Positions 1 to 8,099 of a stretch of DNA of 64,000 bases are shown piece after piece; the stretch's first letter is position 1; every line of letters starts with the position of its first letter. The notes under the pieces were generated by a model, which was not told the DNA's origin, ran no database searches, and saw only the letters and a list, made by a program, of their open reading frames with translations. The stretch spans positions 62,001 through 126,000 of the forward strand of contig JAPDDQ010000001.1 in the NCBI GenBank assembly GCA_027587225.1, read 5' to 3'. The translations under genes and the position numbers were made by a program. Origin of the DNA: Solirubrobacter taibaiensis. GTDB lineage: Bacteria > Actinomycetota > Thermoleophilia > Solirubrobacterales > Solirubrobacteraceae.

Positions 1-899
1 ACCGCTGTCGCCTGCTCGACCGCATCGTCACCGAGCAACGGCAGCAACGTCTCGCCCAGGCGCGCGAGGTTCCACTGCGCGATCGCCGGCTGGTTGCCGT
101 ACGCGTAACGGCCCATGTGGTCGATCGAGCTGAACACGGTCCCTGAATCGAACCGGTCCATGAACGCGCACGGCCCGTAGTCGATCGTCTCGCCGGAGAT
201 CGCCATGTTGTCCGTGTTCATCACGCCGTGGATGAAGCCGACCAGCATCCAGGAGGCGATCAGCCGCGCCTGCGCATCCACGACCGCCTCGAAGAACTCC
301 AGGTACCCGAGCCCCGGGTAGTGGCGCGCGATCGCGTAGTCCGCCAACGCCCGCACGTCGCCGTTCCGCGCCGCGTACTCGAACGTCCCCACCCGCAAGT
401 GGGACGCGGCCACGCGCGTCAACACGGCACCCGGCAATGGCCCGGCCTCGCGGAACACGTTCTCGCCCGTCGCGACCACGGCCAACGCGCGCGTCGTGGG
501 AATCCCCAGCGCGTGCATCGCCTCGCCGATCACGGCTTCACGCAGCATCGGCCCGACGGCCGCCTTGCCGTCCCCGCCGCGCGCGAACGGCGTCCGGCCC
601 GAGCCCTTCAGGTGGAGGTCGCGCCGGCGCCCGTCGCGATCGATCACCTCGCCCAACAACAACGCGCGCCCGTCCCCGAGGCGCGGCGAATAGCCACCGA
701 ACTGGTGCCCGGCATAGACCTGCGCGACCGGCGTCGCGCCGTCGGGCACAACGTTCCCGGCAAAGACGTCGAGTGAGAGGTCAACCCCGAGCTCCAGGGC
801 GAGCGCCTCGTTGTGGACGAGCAGCCGCGGCTCCGGCGCCCGCACCGCCTGCCACGGGACAAAGAGCCCTTCGAGCGTGTCGGCGAAGGTGTTCTCCAC
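1..899 (-). CDS. selO: SelO-family protein AMPylase (3' end outside window)
   Basis: N-terminal ~299 residues of a YdiU/UPF0061 (SelO) pseudokinase, a family known to transfer AMP to Ser/Thr/Tyr of target proteins. Seen in the translation: [21 protein letters not shown] near residue 65 and, close to the window edge, GVMNTDNM followed by TIDYGP, the SelO active-site block. The gene runs off position 1, so the C-terminal third is missing from the window. The GTG at 899 is the most upstream start that leaves the TetR gene intact. The cggagg sequence only 1 nt upstream is too close to be an ideal ribosome site, so the exact start is uncertain. It follows the TetR gene after 10 bp. Confidence 0.88.
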   Translation of the reverse strand, partial: MENTFADTLEGLFVPWQAVRAPEPRLLVHNEALALELGVDLSLDVFAGNVVPDGATPVAQVYAGHQFGGYSPRLGDGRALLLGEVIDRDGRRRDLHLKGSGRTPFARGGDGKAAVGPMLREAVIGEAMHALGIPTTRALAVVATGENVFREAGPLPGAVLTRVAASHLRVGTFEYAARNGDVRALADYAIARHYPGLGYLEFFEAVVDAQARLIASWMLVGFIHGVMNTDNMAISGETIDYGPCAFMDRFDSGTVFSSIDHMGRYAYGNQPAIAQWNLARLGETLLPLLGDDAVEQATA

Positions 900-909
900 C
901 CCTCCGAGG

Positions 910-1422
910 TTAGGAGACGCCGCGCTCGAGCAGCGTACGGACCTGCGCGCGCATGTCGTCGGGCTGCGTCAACGCCACGCCGCGCAGCAGCGAGACGAGC
1001 ACGGCGGCGAGCCCCGTGTTCCCGCCCAGGTAGCCGGTCATGGTCGCGACGAAGCGGGCGTCGCGCTCCGCGAAAGCAGGCCCGAGGTCGGGGTCGCCGG
1101 CCTGCGCCTCGGCCCACAGCACCGCGTACACGCGCGTGTCCAAAGGCCGCGTCTCGAAGGCACTCAAGTACGCGTCGACGAGCTCGACCACATCGTCGGT
1201 CTCGGGCGGCACGAAGCGGTTCTGCAGGTCCAAGGTCAACGCGTCGAGCAACCCCGAGCGACTCCCGAACTGGTGCGTGACGATTCCCCGGCTGTAGCCG
1301 GCCGCCTCGCCGACGGCGGCCAGCGTCACGGCCCGCACGCCCCGCGACGCCACGAGCTCCATCGCCGCGTCCAACAACCGTCGCTCGGTCTCCGCTCGTC
1401 GCTCGGCCTGAGTGCGTCTCAC
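910..1422 (-). CDS. TetR-family transcriptional regulator
   Basis: 170-residue TetR repressor. The N-terminal HTH reads [29 protein letters not shown], followed by [17 protein letters not shown] (residues ~13-60), which is the classic TetR_N pattern. The C-terminal ligand-binding half is helical. The GTG start lies inside the stop of the upstream DUF1330-like gene (sequence ATGTGA), so the two are translationally coupled. The likely target is its own operon, because two palindromes lie upstream of the first gene (1785-1818). The ligand is unknown. Confidence 0.9.
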   Translation of the reverse strand: MRRTQAERRAETERRLLDAAMELVASRGVRAVTLAAVGEAAGYSRGIVTHQFGSRSGLLDALTLDLQNRFVPPETDDVVELVDAYLSAFETRPLDTRVYAVLWAEAQAGDPDLGPAFAERDARFVATMTGYLGGNTGLAAVLVSLLRGVALTQPDDMRAQVRTLLERGVS

Positions 1423-1763
1423 ATAAGCCAGTGTGTCGGTTGGAGCACGGCGTCTTCCAGCGCCTCCACCCGCAGGTGCTCGATCGCGCGGTACTCGGGG
1501 GAGCGGATCATGCCCGCGAACACCTCCCGGCTGGGGTAGCGGACGAGCACCACCGCGTCCCAATCGTCGCCCTCCAACGCGGCGCCGCCGCCCGCGGCGA
1601 AGAACAGCGGCTCGGCGTCCGCGGCGACGCCCGAAGCCAGCAGTGCGCAGCGGTACTCGTCGTAGCGCTCCGCACCGCCCGGGCGGAAGCGCAACAGGTT
1701 GAGCATGACCACCGGCCCGCCGCGGTCTTCGGCGAGGAAGCGGTCCAGATCGAAGTCGGTCAT
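1419..1763 (-). CDS. DUF1330-like small protein
   Basis: 114 residues with MLNLLRFRPGG near the N-terminus, a YDEYR segment and a VRYPSREVFAGMIRSPEYRAI segment, the pattern of DUF1330 / dimeric alpha-beta-barrel proteins of unknown substrate. The start is ATG at 1763; longer readings begin in the promoter palindrome. It is first in a two-gene operon with the TetR gene (coupled ATGTGA junction). It may be a small enzyme acting on the ligand sensed by that regulator, which is inference from context. Confidence 0.72.
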   Translation of the reverse strand: MTDFDLDRFLAEDRGGPVVMLNLLRFRPGGAERYDEYRCALLASGVAADAEPLFFAAGGGAALEGDDWDAVVLVRYPSREVFAGMIRSPEYRAIEHLRVEALEDAVLQPTHWLM

Positions 1764-1784
1764 AAACCACACTGTAGATACTTG

Positions 1785-1800
1785 CTTGTCAACCGACAAG
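1785..1800. promoter_or_regulatory. Palindromic operator overlapping a TTGACA -35-like hexamer
   Basis: CTTGTC-aacc-GACAAG, a perfect 6-bp inverted repeat with a 4-nt spacer, 22 bp upstream of the DUF1330-like start. On the minus strand it contains TTGACA, a consensus -35 hexamer reading toward the operon. A repressor bound here would cover the promoter, consistent with autoregulation by the TetR protein of the same operon. The assignment to that protein is inference. Confidence 0.6.
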
Positions 1801-1804
1801 TAAA

Positions 1805-1818
1805 TTCTCACGTGAGAA
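1805..1818. promoter_or_regulatory. 14-bp perfect palindrome TTCTCACGTGAGAA
   Basis: A second perfect palindrome lies 4 bp from the previous one, between the divergent DUF1330-like and DUF4956 genes. It is centred on an E-box-like CACGTG core. It could serve either promoter. The binding protein cannot be named from sequence. Confidence 0.5.
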
Positions 1819-1871
1819 CTTCCTCACCGGTTGCTCACAGTCCGCTCACCGCCCGGGCGGAAAACCCATGG

Positions 1872-2450
1872 ATGCTTCTCCAAGACCTCCTCATGCGCCT
1901 CGGCCTCGACGCCCTGGCACTGGCCGCGCTGCTGTACGGCCTCTTCCTCCCGCGCCACAAACGCATGGACCTGGTGGTGGTCTACACGCTGTTCAACCTC
2001 GGGCTGTTCCTCGCGCTCGTCGTGATCTCCCAGGGCCAGGTGAGCATGGGCGTGGGGTTCGGCCTGTTCGCGGTGCTGTCGATCGTGCGGCTCCGTAGCG
2101 AGCCGTACTCCAACCGCGAGCTCGCGTACTTCTTCGTCGCGATCGTGCTCGCGCTCGTGTGCGCGATCGACATCGGGAACCTCGCCCTCGCCGGCGTGCT
2201 CGTGGCCACCGTCCTGCTCGCCGCGTGGGCCGTCGACCACCCGCGGCTGACCAAACCCGTCCGCCACCTGCGCGTGACGCTCGACCGGATCGTCGGCGAC
2301 GACGCGCTGCACGACGTGCTGGAGGAGCGCCTCGGCGGTCGCGTGCTCGACGCGACCGTGCTGGAGGTCGACTACGTGCGCGAGACGACGGTCGTCGACG
2401 TGCGTCTCACCACGCAGCGAGAGGAGGCCGGTCATGTGGTCGTCGCTTGA
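1872..2450 (+). CDS. DUF4956 membrane protein
   Basis: 192 residues. The N-terminal half has about four hydrophobic segments (LALAALLYGLFL, VVYTLFNLGLFLALVVI, FGLFAVLSIVRLRS, YFFVAIVLALV). A soluble C-terminal half contains a helix-rich DVLEERLGG / LEVDYVRE segment. The FAVLSIVRLRSEPY stretch is typical of DUF4956. ATG 1872 gives a sensible membrane N-terminus. It overlaps the VTC-CotH gene by 17 bp. DUF4956, VTC and CotH genes commonly cluster, suggesting a shared envelope or polyphosphate-related role; the function is unknown. Confidence 0.8.
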   Translation: MLLQDLLMRLGLDALALAALLYGLFLPRHKRMDLVVVYTLFNLGLFLALVVISQGQVSMGVGFGLFAVLSIVRLRSEPYSNRELAYFFVAIVLALVCAIDIGNLALAGVLVATVLLAAWAVDHPRLTKPVRHLRVTLDRIVGDDALHDVLEERLGGRVLDATVLEVDYVRETTVVDVRLTTQREEAGHVVVA

Positions 2451-4203
2451 CCCCATCGGGCTCGACGAGCTGGATGAGCTGCAGGACCGCGTGGACGCGA
2501 AGTACGTGTTGCCGATCAACGCGCTCCCGGCCCTGCTCGACCGCCTCGACCACCGCGTGCTGGAGATCGACGGCCGGCGCGTGTTCGGCTACCGGAGCAC
2601 CTACTTCGACACACCCGAGCTGCGCCTGTTCCGCGATCACGTCCAGCAGCGCCGGCGCCGCTACAAGTGCCGCTCGCGCGAGTACGTCGACACCGGCCTG
2701 CGGATGTTCGAGGTCAAGCTCAAGGGCCCGCGCGGCCGGACGGTCAAGTACCGCACCGAGCAGGGCACCTTCGCGTTCCTGGACGAGACGCTGCGGCGCG
2801 AGTACGACCGCGCGCCGGACCCTGGGCTGCGGCCGGCGCTGGACGTCGCCTACGAGCGCGTCACCTTGGCGGCGCCCGGCGAACGCGTCACGCTCGACTT
2901 CGACCTGCGCTTCAGCGACGGCCGCATGCGCCCCGATCGGCTGGTCGTGGAGACCAAGTCCGCAAACGGGAACGCGCGGGCGGACAAAGCACTGCGGGAG
3001 CTCGGCGCGCGGCCGGAGCCCGGGTTCTCGAAGTACTGCCTCGGCATCGGGCTCAAGCATCCGCGCGCCACGCTCCGGCGCGCCCTCGCGCTGCACTTCG
3101 TGGCGCTGGCCATGGCCCCGGCGGCCCACGCGATGCCGAGCATGAAGATCAACTCCGGCCCGATTCCGAACGAGAAGAAGACGTCCGCGACCCTGCGCAT
3201 GCCCGGCTACAGCGGCAAGATCGGGATCGAGGTGCGCGGCCAGTCCTCGCAGCAGTTCGCGAAGAAGTCGTTCGCGATCGAGCTGCGCGACGACCGCGGC
3301 GAGGACCGCAAGGCGCCGCTGCTCGGGATGCCGGAGGACGGCGACTGGGTCCTCTACGCGGGCGCGAACGACAAGACCCTGATGCGCAACGTCGTCGCCT
3401 ACGCGACCGCTCGCGCGTTGGGCCGCTACGCCCCGCGCACGCGCTTCGTCAAGCTCCACCTCAACGGCCGCTACCACGGCGTCTACGTGCTCACGGAGCG
3501 GGTCGAGCTCGGCAAGGAGCGCGTCCAGGGCGACGCGCTGCTCGAGTTCACGTTTCCGTTCCAGGCGCGGTCCAAGAATCCGTCGTTCCGCGGGCCGGTC
3601 CGCGGGCGGCCGATCGTGTGGGAGGACCCGGAGCGCAAGGACCTCTCCAGCAAGGAAGCGAACGCCATCGCCGCGCCCGTGCGCGCGGCCGAACGCGCCC
3701 TGTACGGCCGCGGGAGCTGGCGCCCGCACATCGACGAGGCCGCCGCCGTCGACTACGTGCTGCTGCAGGAGCTGTTCAAGAACCAGGACGCGTTCCTGGG
3801 CTCGACCTACGTCGCGCTCTCCGGCGGCAAGCTCGTGTTCGGGCCGCTGTGGGACTTCGACATCGCCGGCGGGAACGCGGGCAGCGGCGCGAGCCAGTAC
3901 TCGAGCGGGTGGCTGCTCAAGCGCCGCCACTGGTCCGGGCGGCTGTGGCAGGACCCGGGCTTCGAGCGCGCGCTGCGGGAGCGGTGGGCGGCGTTGGACC
4001 TGCGCGCCGCCGTGCAGGGCGCGATCGATGAGGCCTCACGCGACCTGCGTGGCGAAGTCGGGCGCAACTTCACCCGCTGGCCCGTGCTCCACCGGCCGCT
4101 CTGGCCGGCCACGCAGGCCCGCGGCTCCCACGGCGCCGAGGTGGACTTCCTGCGCCGCTGGATGAGTCGCCGGATCGCATGGATGGACCGGCAGCTGCGG
4201 TAA
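2434..4203 (+). CDS. Fusion of VTC polyphosphate-polymerase-like domain and CotH kinase domain
   Basis: 589 residues. Residues 1-210 match the bacterial VTC domain: a basic RRRRYKCRSR patch at ~74-83, the E-x-K strand FEVKLKG at ~92-98 and VVETKS at ~171-176, where the tunnel binds nucleotide and polyphosphate. Residues 217-233 are hydrophobic and end in APAAHA, like a signal peptide buried in the chain. Residues 236-589 are CotH-like, with NGRYHGVYVLTE (344-355) and the metal-binding WDFD (473-476). A GAGGAGG ribosome site lies 6 nt before ATG 2434. VTC and CotH are usually separate neighbouring genes; here they form one frame with no stop. Confidence 0.85.
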   Translation: MWSSLDPIGLDELDELQDRVDAKYVLPINALPALLDRLDHRVLEIDGRRVFGYRSTYFDTPELRLFRDHVQQRRRRYKCRSREYVDTGLRMFEVKLKGPRGRTVKYRTEQGTFAFLDETLRREYDRAPDPGLRPALDVAYERVTLAAPGERVTLDFDLRFSDGRMRPDRLVVETKSANGNARADKALRELGARPEPGFSKYCLGIGLKHPRATLRRALALHFVALAMAPAAHAMPSMKINSGPIPNEKKTSATLRMPGYSGKIGIEVRGQSSQQFAKKSFAIELRDDRGEDRKAPLLGMPEDGDWVLYAGANDKTLMRNVVAYATARALGRYAPRTRFVKLHLNGRYHGVYVLTERVELGKERVQGDALLEFTFPFQARSKNPSFRGPVRGRPIVWEDPERKDLSSKEANAIAAPVRAAERALYGRGSWRPHIDEAAAVDYVLLQELFKNQDAFLGSTYVALSGGKLVFGPLWDFDIAGGNAGSGASQYSSGWLLKRRHWSGRLWQDPGFERALRERWAALDLRAAVQGAIDEASRDLRGEVGRNFTRWPVLHRPLWPATQARGSHGAEVDFLRRWMSRRIAWMDRQLR

Positions 4204-4221
4204 GTCACATATGCTCGGGGC

Positions 4222-4779
4222 GTGCCCGAGACGTTCCTCCTCGTAGACGGCGAGAACATCGACGCGACGCTCGGCGCCGGGGTACTTGGCCGGCGCCCCG
4301 CTCCGGAGGAGCGTCCCCGCTGGGACCGCGTGCGCGACTACGCGCGCGCCGTCTGGGATCAGCCGGTGCGCGGCCTGTTCTTCCTCAACGCCTCCGGCAC
4401 CGTGCCGATGGCGTTCGTCCAGGCGCTGACGGCGTTGGATTTCCGGCCCGTGCTGCTGAGCGGGCCGCCCGAGGTGAAGGTCGTCGACGTCGCTATCCAG
4501 CGCACGATCGAGGCCCTGACCGAGCGCGGGCATGGCGACCTGCTGCTGGCCAGCCACGACGGCGACTTCGCGCCCCAGGTGGCTGCGCTGGTGACCGCGA
4601 ACCCCGGGCGCCGGATTGGCGTGATCGGCTTCCGCGAGATGACGAGCGGGCTGCTCACCGAGATCGAGGGCGTCGAGCTGTTCGACCTCGAGGACGACGT
4701 CGGAGCGTTCACCGTGGCGCTCCCGCGCATCCGCGTCATCGCGATCGAGAAGTTCGATCCGTGGACCCTGCTTGATTGA
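4222..4779 (+). CDS. NYN-domain protein (LabA/DUF88-like, PIN-fold)
   Basis: 185 residues. LLVDGENID at residues 6-14 carries the first acidic residue of the NYN fold. VDVAIQRTIEAL supplies the second and LLLASHDGDFAPQV the third, with GRRIGVIGF the closing strand. This is a predicted metal-dependent RNase fold related to PIN domains; the RNA target is unknown. The start is GTG 4222, 18 bp after the VTC-CotH gene in the same direction. Confidence 0.82.
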   Translation: MPETFLLVDGENIDATLGAGVLGRRPAPEERPRWDRVRDYARAVWDQPVRGLFFLNASGTVPMAFVQALTALDFRPVLLSGPPEVKVVDVAIQRTIEALTERGHGDLLLASHDGDFAPQVAALVTANPGRRIGVIGFREMTSGLLTEIEGVELFDLEDDVGAFTVALPRIRVIAIEKFDPWTLLD

Positions 4780-4878
4780 TTGCGCGACTGGCCAGACATT
4801 CGGCCAAAAGCGCAAAACGGCGCGACGGTTCGGTTACCGTGAGCGTTCGTTCAACTGCAGGGGAATCGCTGGTCCGCG

Positions 4879-5808
4879 TTGCACCGAAAAGCCGTATCGC
4901 TCCTTTCACTCCTCTGCCTGTTCGTGGTCTTGCCGGCCGCGGCCGTGGCGCGGCAGGACCCGCCGGTTATTCATGACGCGGCGGTCGTCGACGGCTTTCT
5001 GACCGCCTCGGTCACGACGAACGGCCTCGAGGCGCGTGCCCGGGCAGAAAAGCTCGAGGCCGACGGCACCTGGCGCGTGCTGGTGGTCGAGGCGTTCCAG
5101 GGATCAACGGTCCGCATCCAGTTGCCGCCGCTCACCGCGGGGGAGCAGGTGCGCCTGACCGTGTACACCACCGCGGGGGAGGCCACCTCGCGGGTGATCA
5201 CGATCGGCGAGGCTCCCGCGCCGGTACCGACGCCCACACCGGTCCCGGTCGCAACGCCCACGCCGACGCCCGGGGGCGCGGTCGAGACCAAGACCGTCGC
5301 GGTGTCGGTGGTCAGTGGCACCGTCAGCTACCGGATTCCGCCATCCACGACCTACCGCGCGCTGTCGGGCACGGCGACGCTCCCGATGGGCGTGCTGTTG
5401 GAGACCACGGCGGGCCGCGTCCGCCTGGTCACGCAGGCGGACGGCCAGCCGCAGAGCGGTGAGTTCTTCGGCGGCAAGTTCACCGTCACCCAGAACGCGG
5501 CCGGCATGACCGAGTTGGCGTTGGCCGGGCCGTTGGCGTGTACCGCGACGGAGCGGGCGACGGCCGCGCAGAAGGGCAAGAAGAAGAAGAAGCGTTCGCT
5601 CTGGGGCAAGGACAGCGGCGGGAAGTTCCGCACGCGCGGCAACGGCAGTGTCGCCACCGTGCGTGGCACCGAGTGGCGCACGACGGACACCTGCGCGGGC
5701 ACGGAGATCTACGTGCGTGAAGGCTCCGTCTCGGTCTGGCCCCGGCGCGGCGGGCGTTCGAAGCTCATCCGCGCCGGTCAGCGACAGTTCACGCCTCGGC
5801 CGCGATGA
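4879..5808 (+). CDS. Secreted FecR-like domain protein
   Basis: 309 residues from TTG 4879. The signal peptide is HRK followed by a Leu-rich core, with likely cleavage after AAAVARQ. A beta-rich N-terminal domain leads to a Pro/Thr linker (PTPTPVPVATPTPTP, residues ~115-130). The FecR-like module follows, with GRVRLVTQ, a Lys cluster, LWGK, FRTRG, ATVRGTEW, DTCAGT and VREGSVSV. The same module ends the giant protein at 40264-43659. It overlaps the CHASE2-HD-GYP gene by 4 bp (ATGA). FecR-like proteins are often encoded beside CHASE2 receptors, suggesting a ligand or partner for the extracytoplasmic sensor, which is inference. Confidence 0.8.
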   Translation: MHRKAVSLLSLLCLFVVLPAAAVARQDPPVIHDAAVVDGFLTASVTTNGLEARARAEKLEADGTWRVLVVEAFQGSTVRIQLPPLTAGEQVRLTVYTTAGEATSRVITIGEAPAPVPTPTPVPVATPTPTPGGAVETKTVAVSVVSGTVSYRIPPSTTYRALSGTATLPMGVLLETTAGRVRLVTQADGQPQSGEFFGGKFTVTQNAAGMTELALAGPLACTATERATAAQKGKKKKKRSLWGKDSGGKFRTRGNGSVATVRGTEWRTTDTCAGTEIYVREGSVSVWPRRGGRSKLIRAGQRQFTPRPR

Positions 5809-7541
5809 TCCGGGCGGCCAAGGTCACCGGTGCGCTCGTCGCACTGATCGTCCTGGTCGCGGCGCTCACGCCGGTATTGGAGCGCGCGGAACTGGCGACG
5901 CTCGACGCGCGCTTCGACGTCCGCGGGAAACAGCCCGTGTCCGAGTTGGCGGTCGTCGGCATCGACGAGAACTCGTTCTCCGAGCTCAATACGCAGTGGC
6001 CGTTCCCGCGCACGCTGCACGCGCAGATGGTCGACAAGCTGCGCGAGGCCGGCGTGCGCCAGATCGTCTACGACGTGCAGTTCACCGAGCCGTCCGAGAA
6101 CCCGGACGATGACCTCGCGCTCTACGACGCGATCGACCGTGCTGAAGGTGTGATCCTCGCCACCGGCGAGGTCGACGATCAGGGCGGCACGCGCGTTCTG
6201 GGCGGGGACGAAGGGCTCGCCGAGGCCGGTGCTCGTGCCGCCGCCAGCACGTTCCCGACAGACTCGGGCGGCGCGATCCGGCGGTTCGCGCGCGAGGACA
6301 CCGGGCTGGGGACGATCCCGGCCGTCGTCGGCGAGCGGTTCGGGCCGCCGATGGAGGTGAAGGACGCGCTGATCGACTTCCGCGGGCCGACGGGCACGAT
6401 CCCGACGTACTCGTTCGCGGATGTTTTGCAGGATGCCTCGAAGCTGCGCGACCAGATCGTGGTGGTGGGCGCGACCGCCCCGTCGCTGCAGGACGTGCAC
6501 CCGACCTCCGCACCCGGCGAGGGGCAGCTGCCAGGTGCCGAGATCCAGGCCAACGCCATCTGGACCGCGATGAACGACCGTCCGCTACGGCCGATCCCCG
6601 ACTGGCTGGCGTTCGTGATCGCCGTGGCGCTCGGCTCTCTGGCGCCGCTGGGCGTGCGCGCGTTCGGGCCGGTGCGGGGGAGCGTGCTCATGGTGGTCGT
6701 CGGCGCCCTGTACCTGGTGGGCGCGCAGCTGGCGTTCAATTCTGGGACGGTCGTGACGGTCGCGGTGCCGGTGGTCGCGCTCGCCATCGCCTTGGGGATC
6801 TCGCTCCTCGCGCGGGCCGTGAGCGAGCGTTCCGCCCGGACGCGGGCCGACCGCTACAACGCCGAGCTCGAGGCGGCCGTGCACGCGCGCACCCAGGACC
6901 TCGCCGCGACCCAACTCGAAGTCGTGCTCCGCCTCGCCCAGGCCGCCGAGCTGCACGACGACGACACCGGCGAGCACCTCGACCGCATGAGCCGCATGTG
7001 CGGCGACGTCGCGCTGGAGCTCGGACTCCCGCCGACGCGCGCCGAGACCATCCGCTACGCCTCCGTCCTGCACGACGTCGGGAAGATCGGCGTGCCCGAC
7101 AGCATCCTGCGCAAGCCCGCCCGGCTCACCCCGGACGAGATGACGACGATGCGCAAGCACGTCGTCGAGGGTGCGCTGCTGCTCGAAGGCTCACCCTCGC
7201 CCGTGCTGCAGGTCGCCGAGATCATCGTCGACACGCACCACGAGCGGTGGGACGGCACCGGGTATCCGAACGGGCTGCGCGGCGAGGAGATCCCTTTGGA
7301 GGGGCGGATCGCGGCGGTCTGCGATGTCTTCGACGCTCTGACGCACCAGCGTCCGTACAAGCCGGCCTGGACCGTCGAACGGGCGTGCGAGGAGATCACG
7401 CGGTTGCGGGGGACGCACTTCGATCCGGTGGTGGCCGACGCGTTGCTGGCCGTGGTACGCGCTAGGGCCAATCAAGACCACGGAGAAGCTTCGTCGCCGC
7501 GGCCAGGTGAGCCGGCGGCGGGACGTCCGGCTGGAGCGTGA
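5805..7541 (+). CDS. CHASE2 sensor with HD-GYP cyclic-di-GMP phosphodiesterase domain
   Basis: 578 residues. An N-terminal membrane segment is followed by an extracytoplasmic CHASE2 domain (~30-265; WPFPRTLHAQMVDKL is characteristic) and three membrane helices (~265-345). A short coiled coil leads to HD-GYP (~375-545). The key residues HDVGKIG (~423) and HHERWDGTGYP (~478) are intact, so phosphodiesterase activity on c-di-GMP is expected. It is coupled to the FecR-like gene upstream. Its last 80 bp overlap the convergent TetR gene, and the Pro/Ala-rich tail there may be dispensable. Confidence 0.92.
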   Translation: MIRAAKVTGALVALIVLVAALTPVLERAELATLDARFDVRGKQPVSELAVVGIDENSFSELNTQWPFPRTLHAQMVDKLREAGVRQIVYDVQFTEPSENPDDDLALYDAIDRAEGVILATGEVDDQGGTRVLGGDEGLAEAGARAAASTFPTDSGGAIRRFAREDTGLGTIPAVVGERFGPPMEVKDALIDFRGPTGTIPTYSFADVLQDASKLRDQIVVVGATAPSLQDVHPTSAPGEGQLPGAEIQANAIWTAMNDRPLRPIPDWLAFVIAVALGSLAPLGVRAFGPVRGSVLMVVVGALYLVGAQLAFNSGTVVTVAVPVVALAIALGISLLARAVSERSARTRADRYNAELEAAVHARTQDLAATQLEVVLRLAQAAELHDDDTGEHLDRMSRMCGDVALELGLPPTRAETIRYASVLHDVGKIGVPDSILRKPARLTPDEMTTMRKHVVEGALLLEGSPSPVLQVAEIIVDTHHERWDGTGYPNGLRGEEIPLEGRIAAVCDVFDALTHQRPYKPAWTVERACEEITRLRGTHFDPVVADALLAVVRARANQDHGEASSPRPGEPAAGRPAGA

Positions 7542-8040
7542 CGAGGCAGCGAGCGGCGCTCATCGCGCCCATGAACGCTCCCGCGAGCAGCTCTGAGTTT
7601 TGCGCGTTGGCGCCGCGGGCTCGGAGGAACGTCACCGCCGCCGCGTGATGGTCGGCGATCAGCGCCGCGTCACGGCGCTGAAGCTCCGGTTCTCGATCCA
7701 GCAGGCGCAGCATCGCGCCGTCGGACGGGCCGTCGTCGAGGCGCAGCATCTGGAGTAGGGCGTCGACCAGTGCGTCGAGCGGCGGGCGGTCGGGCGGCTG
7801 GTCGGAGAGCAGTTGCTCGAACCGGCCGACCTGCTCGGCGTGCCGGTGGAAGACCAGGTCCTCCTTGCGCGGGAAGTGCCGGAACACCGTCCGCGGCGCC
7901 ACCCCCGCCGCCTCGGCAATTTGTTCGACGGACGTCTCCGCGTACCCCTTCTCCAGGAACAGCCGGTGCGCCGCCGAGACGATCTCCGCCCGCGCGCGAG
8001 CCCGGTTGCGGTCGCGCAGCGTGGGGCGGGCGTCGTGCAT
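7462..8040 (-). CDS. TetR-family transcriptional regulator
   Basis: 192 residues. The TetR_N helix-turn-helix reads AEIVSAAHRLFLEKGYAETSV, then QIAEAAGVAPRTVFRHFPRKEDLV (residues ~18-60). ATG at 8040 is 25 bp from a perfect 7-1-7 palindrome. It is divergent from the MMPL exporter, the usual arrangement of a repressor and its efflux target. The ligand-binding half does not identify the substrate. Confidence 0.9.
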   Translation of the reverse strand: MHDARPTLRDRNRARARAEIVSAAHRLFLEKGYAETSVEQIAEAAGVAPRTVFRHFPRKEDLVFHRHAEQVGRFEQLLSDQPPDRPPLDALVDALLQMLRLDDGPSDGAMLRLLDREPELQRRDAALIADHHAAAVTFLRARGANAQNSELLAGAFMGAMSAARCLVTLQPDVPPPAHLAAATKLLRGLDWP

Positions 8041-8064
8041 GAACCGAAGCGTAACTGGATAAGG

Positions 8065-8079
8065 TGGCAGTCACTGCCA
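8065..8079. promoter_or_regulatory. Perfect palindromic operator TGGCAGT-C-ACTGCCA
   Basis: A 15-bp perfect inverted repeat in the 59-bp gap between the divergent TetR and MMPL genes. Its size and position fit a TetR operator controlling both promoters. Not tested against other sites. Confidence 0.7.
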
Positions 8080-8099
8080 TTTAGACAGTTGGAGTCAGG

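Noticed and set aside
4780..4878. Possible c-di-GMP riboswitch before the FecR/HD-GYP operon
   Set aside because: Only a short TGGCC/GGCCA hairpin is present; none of the conserved riboswitch loops are seen.
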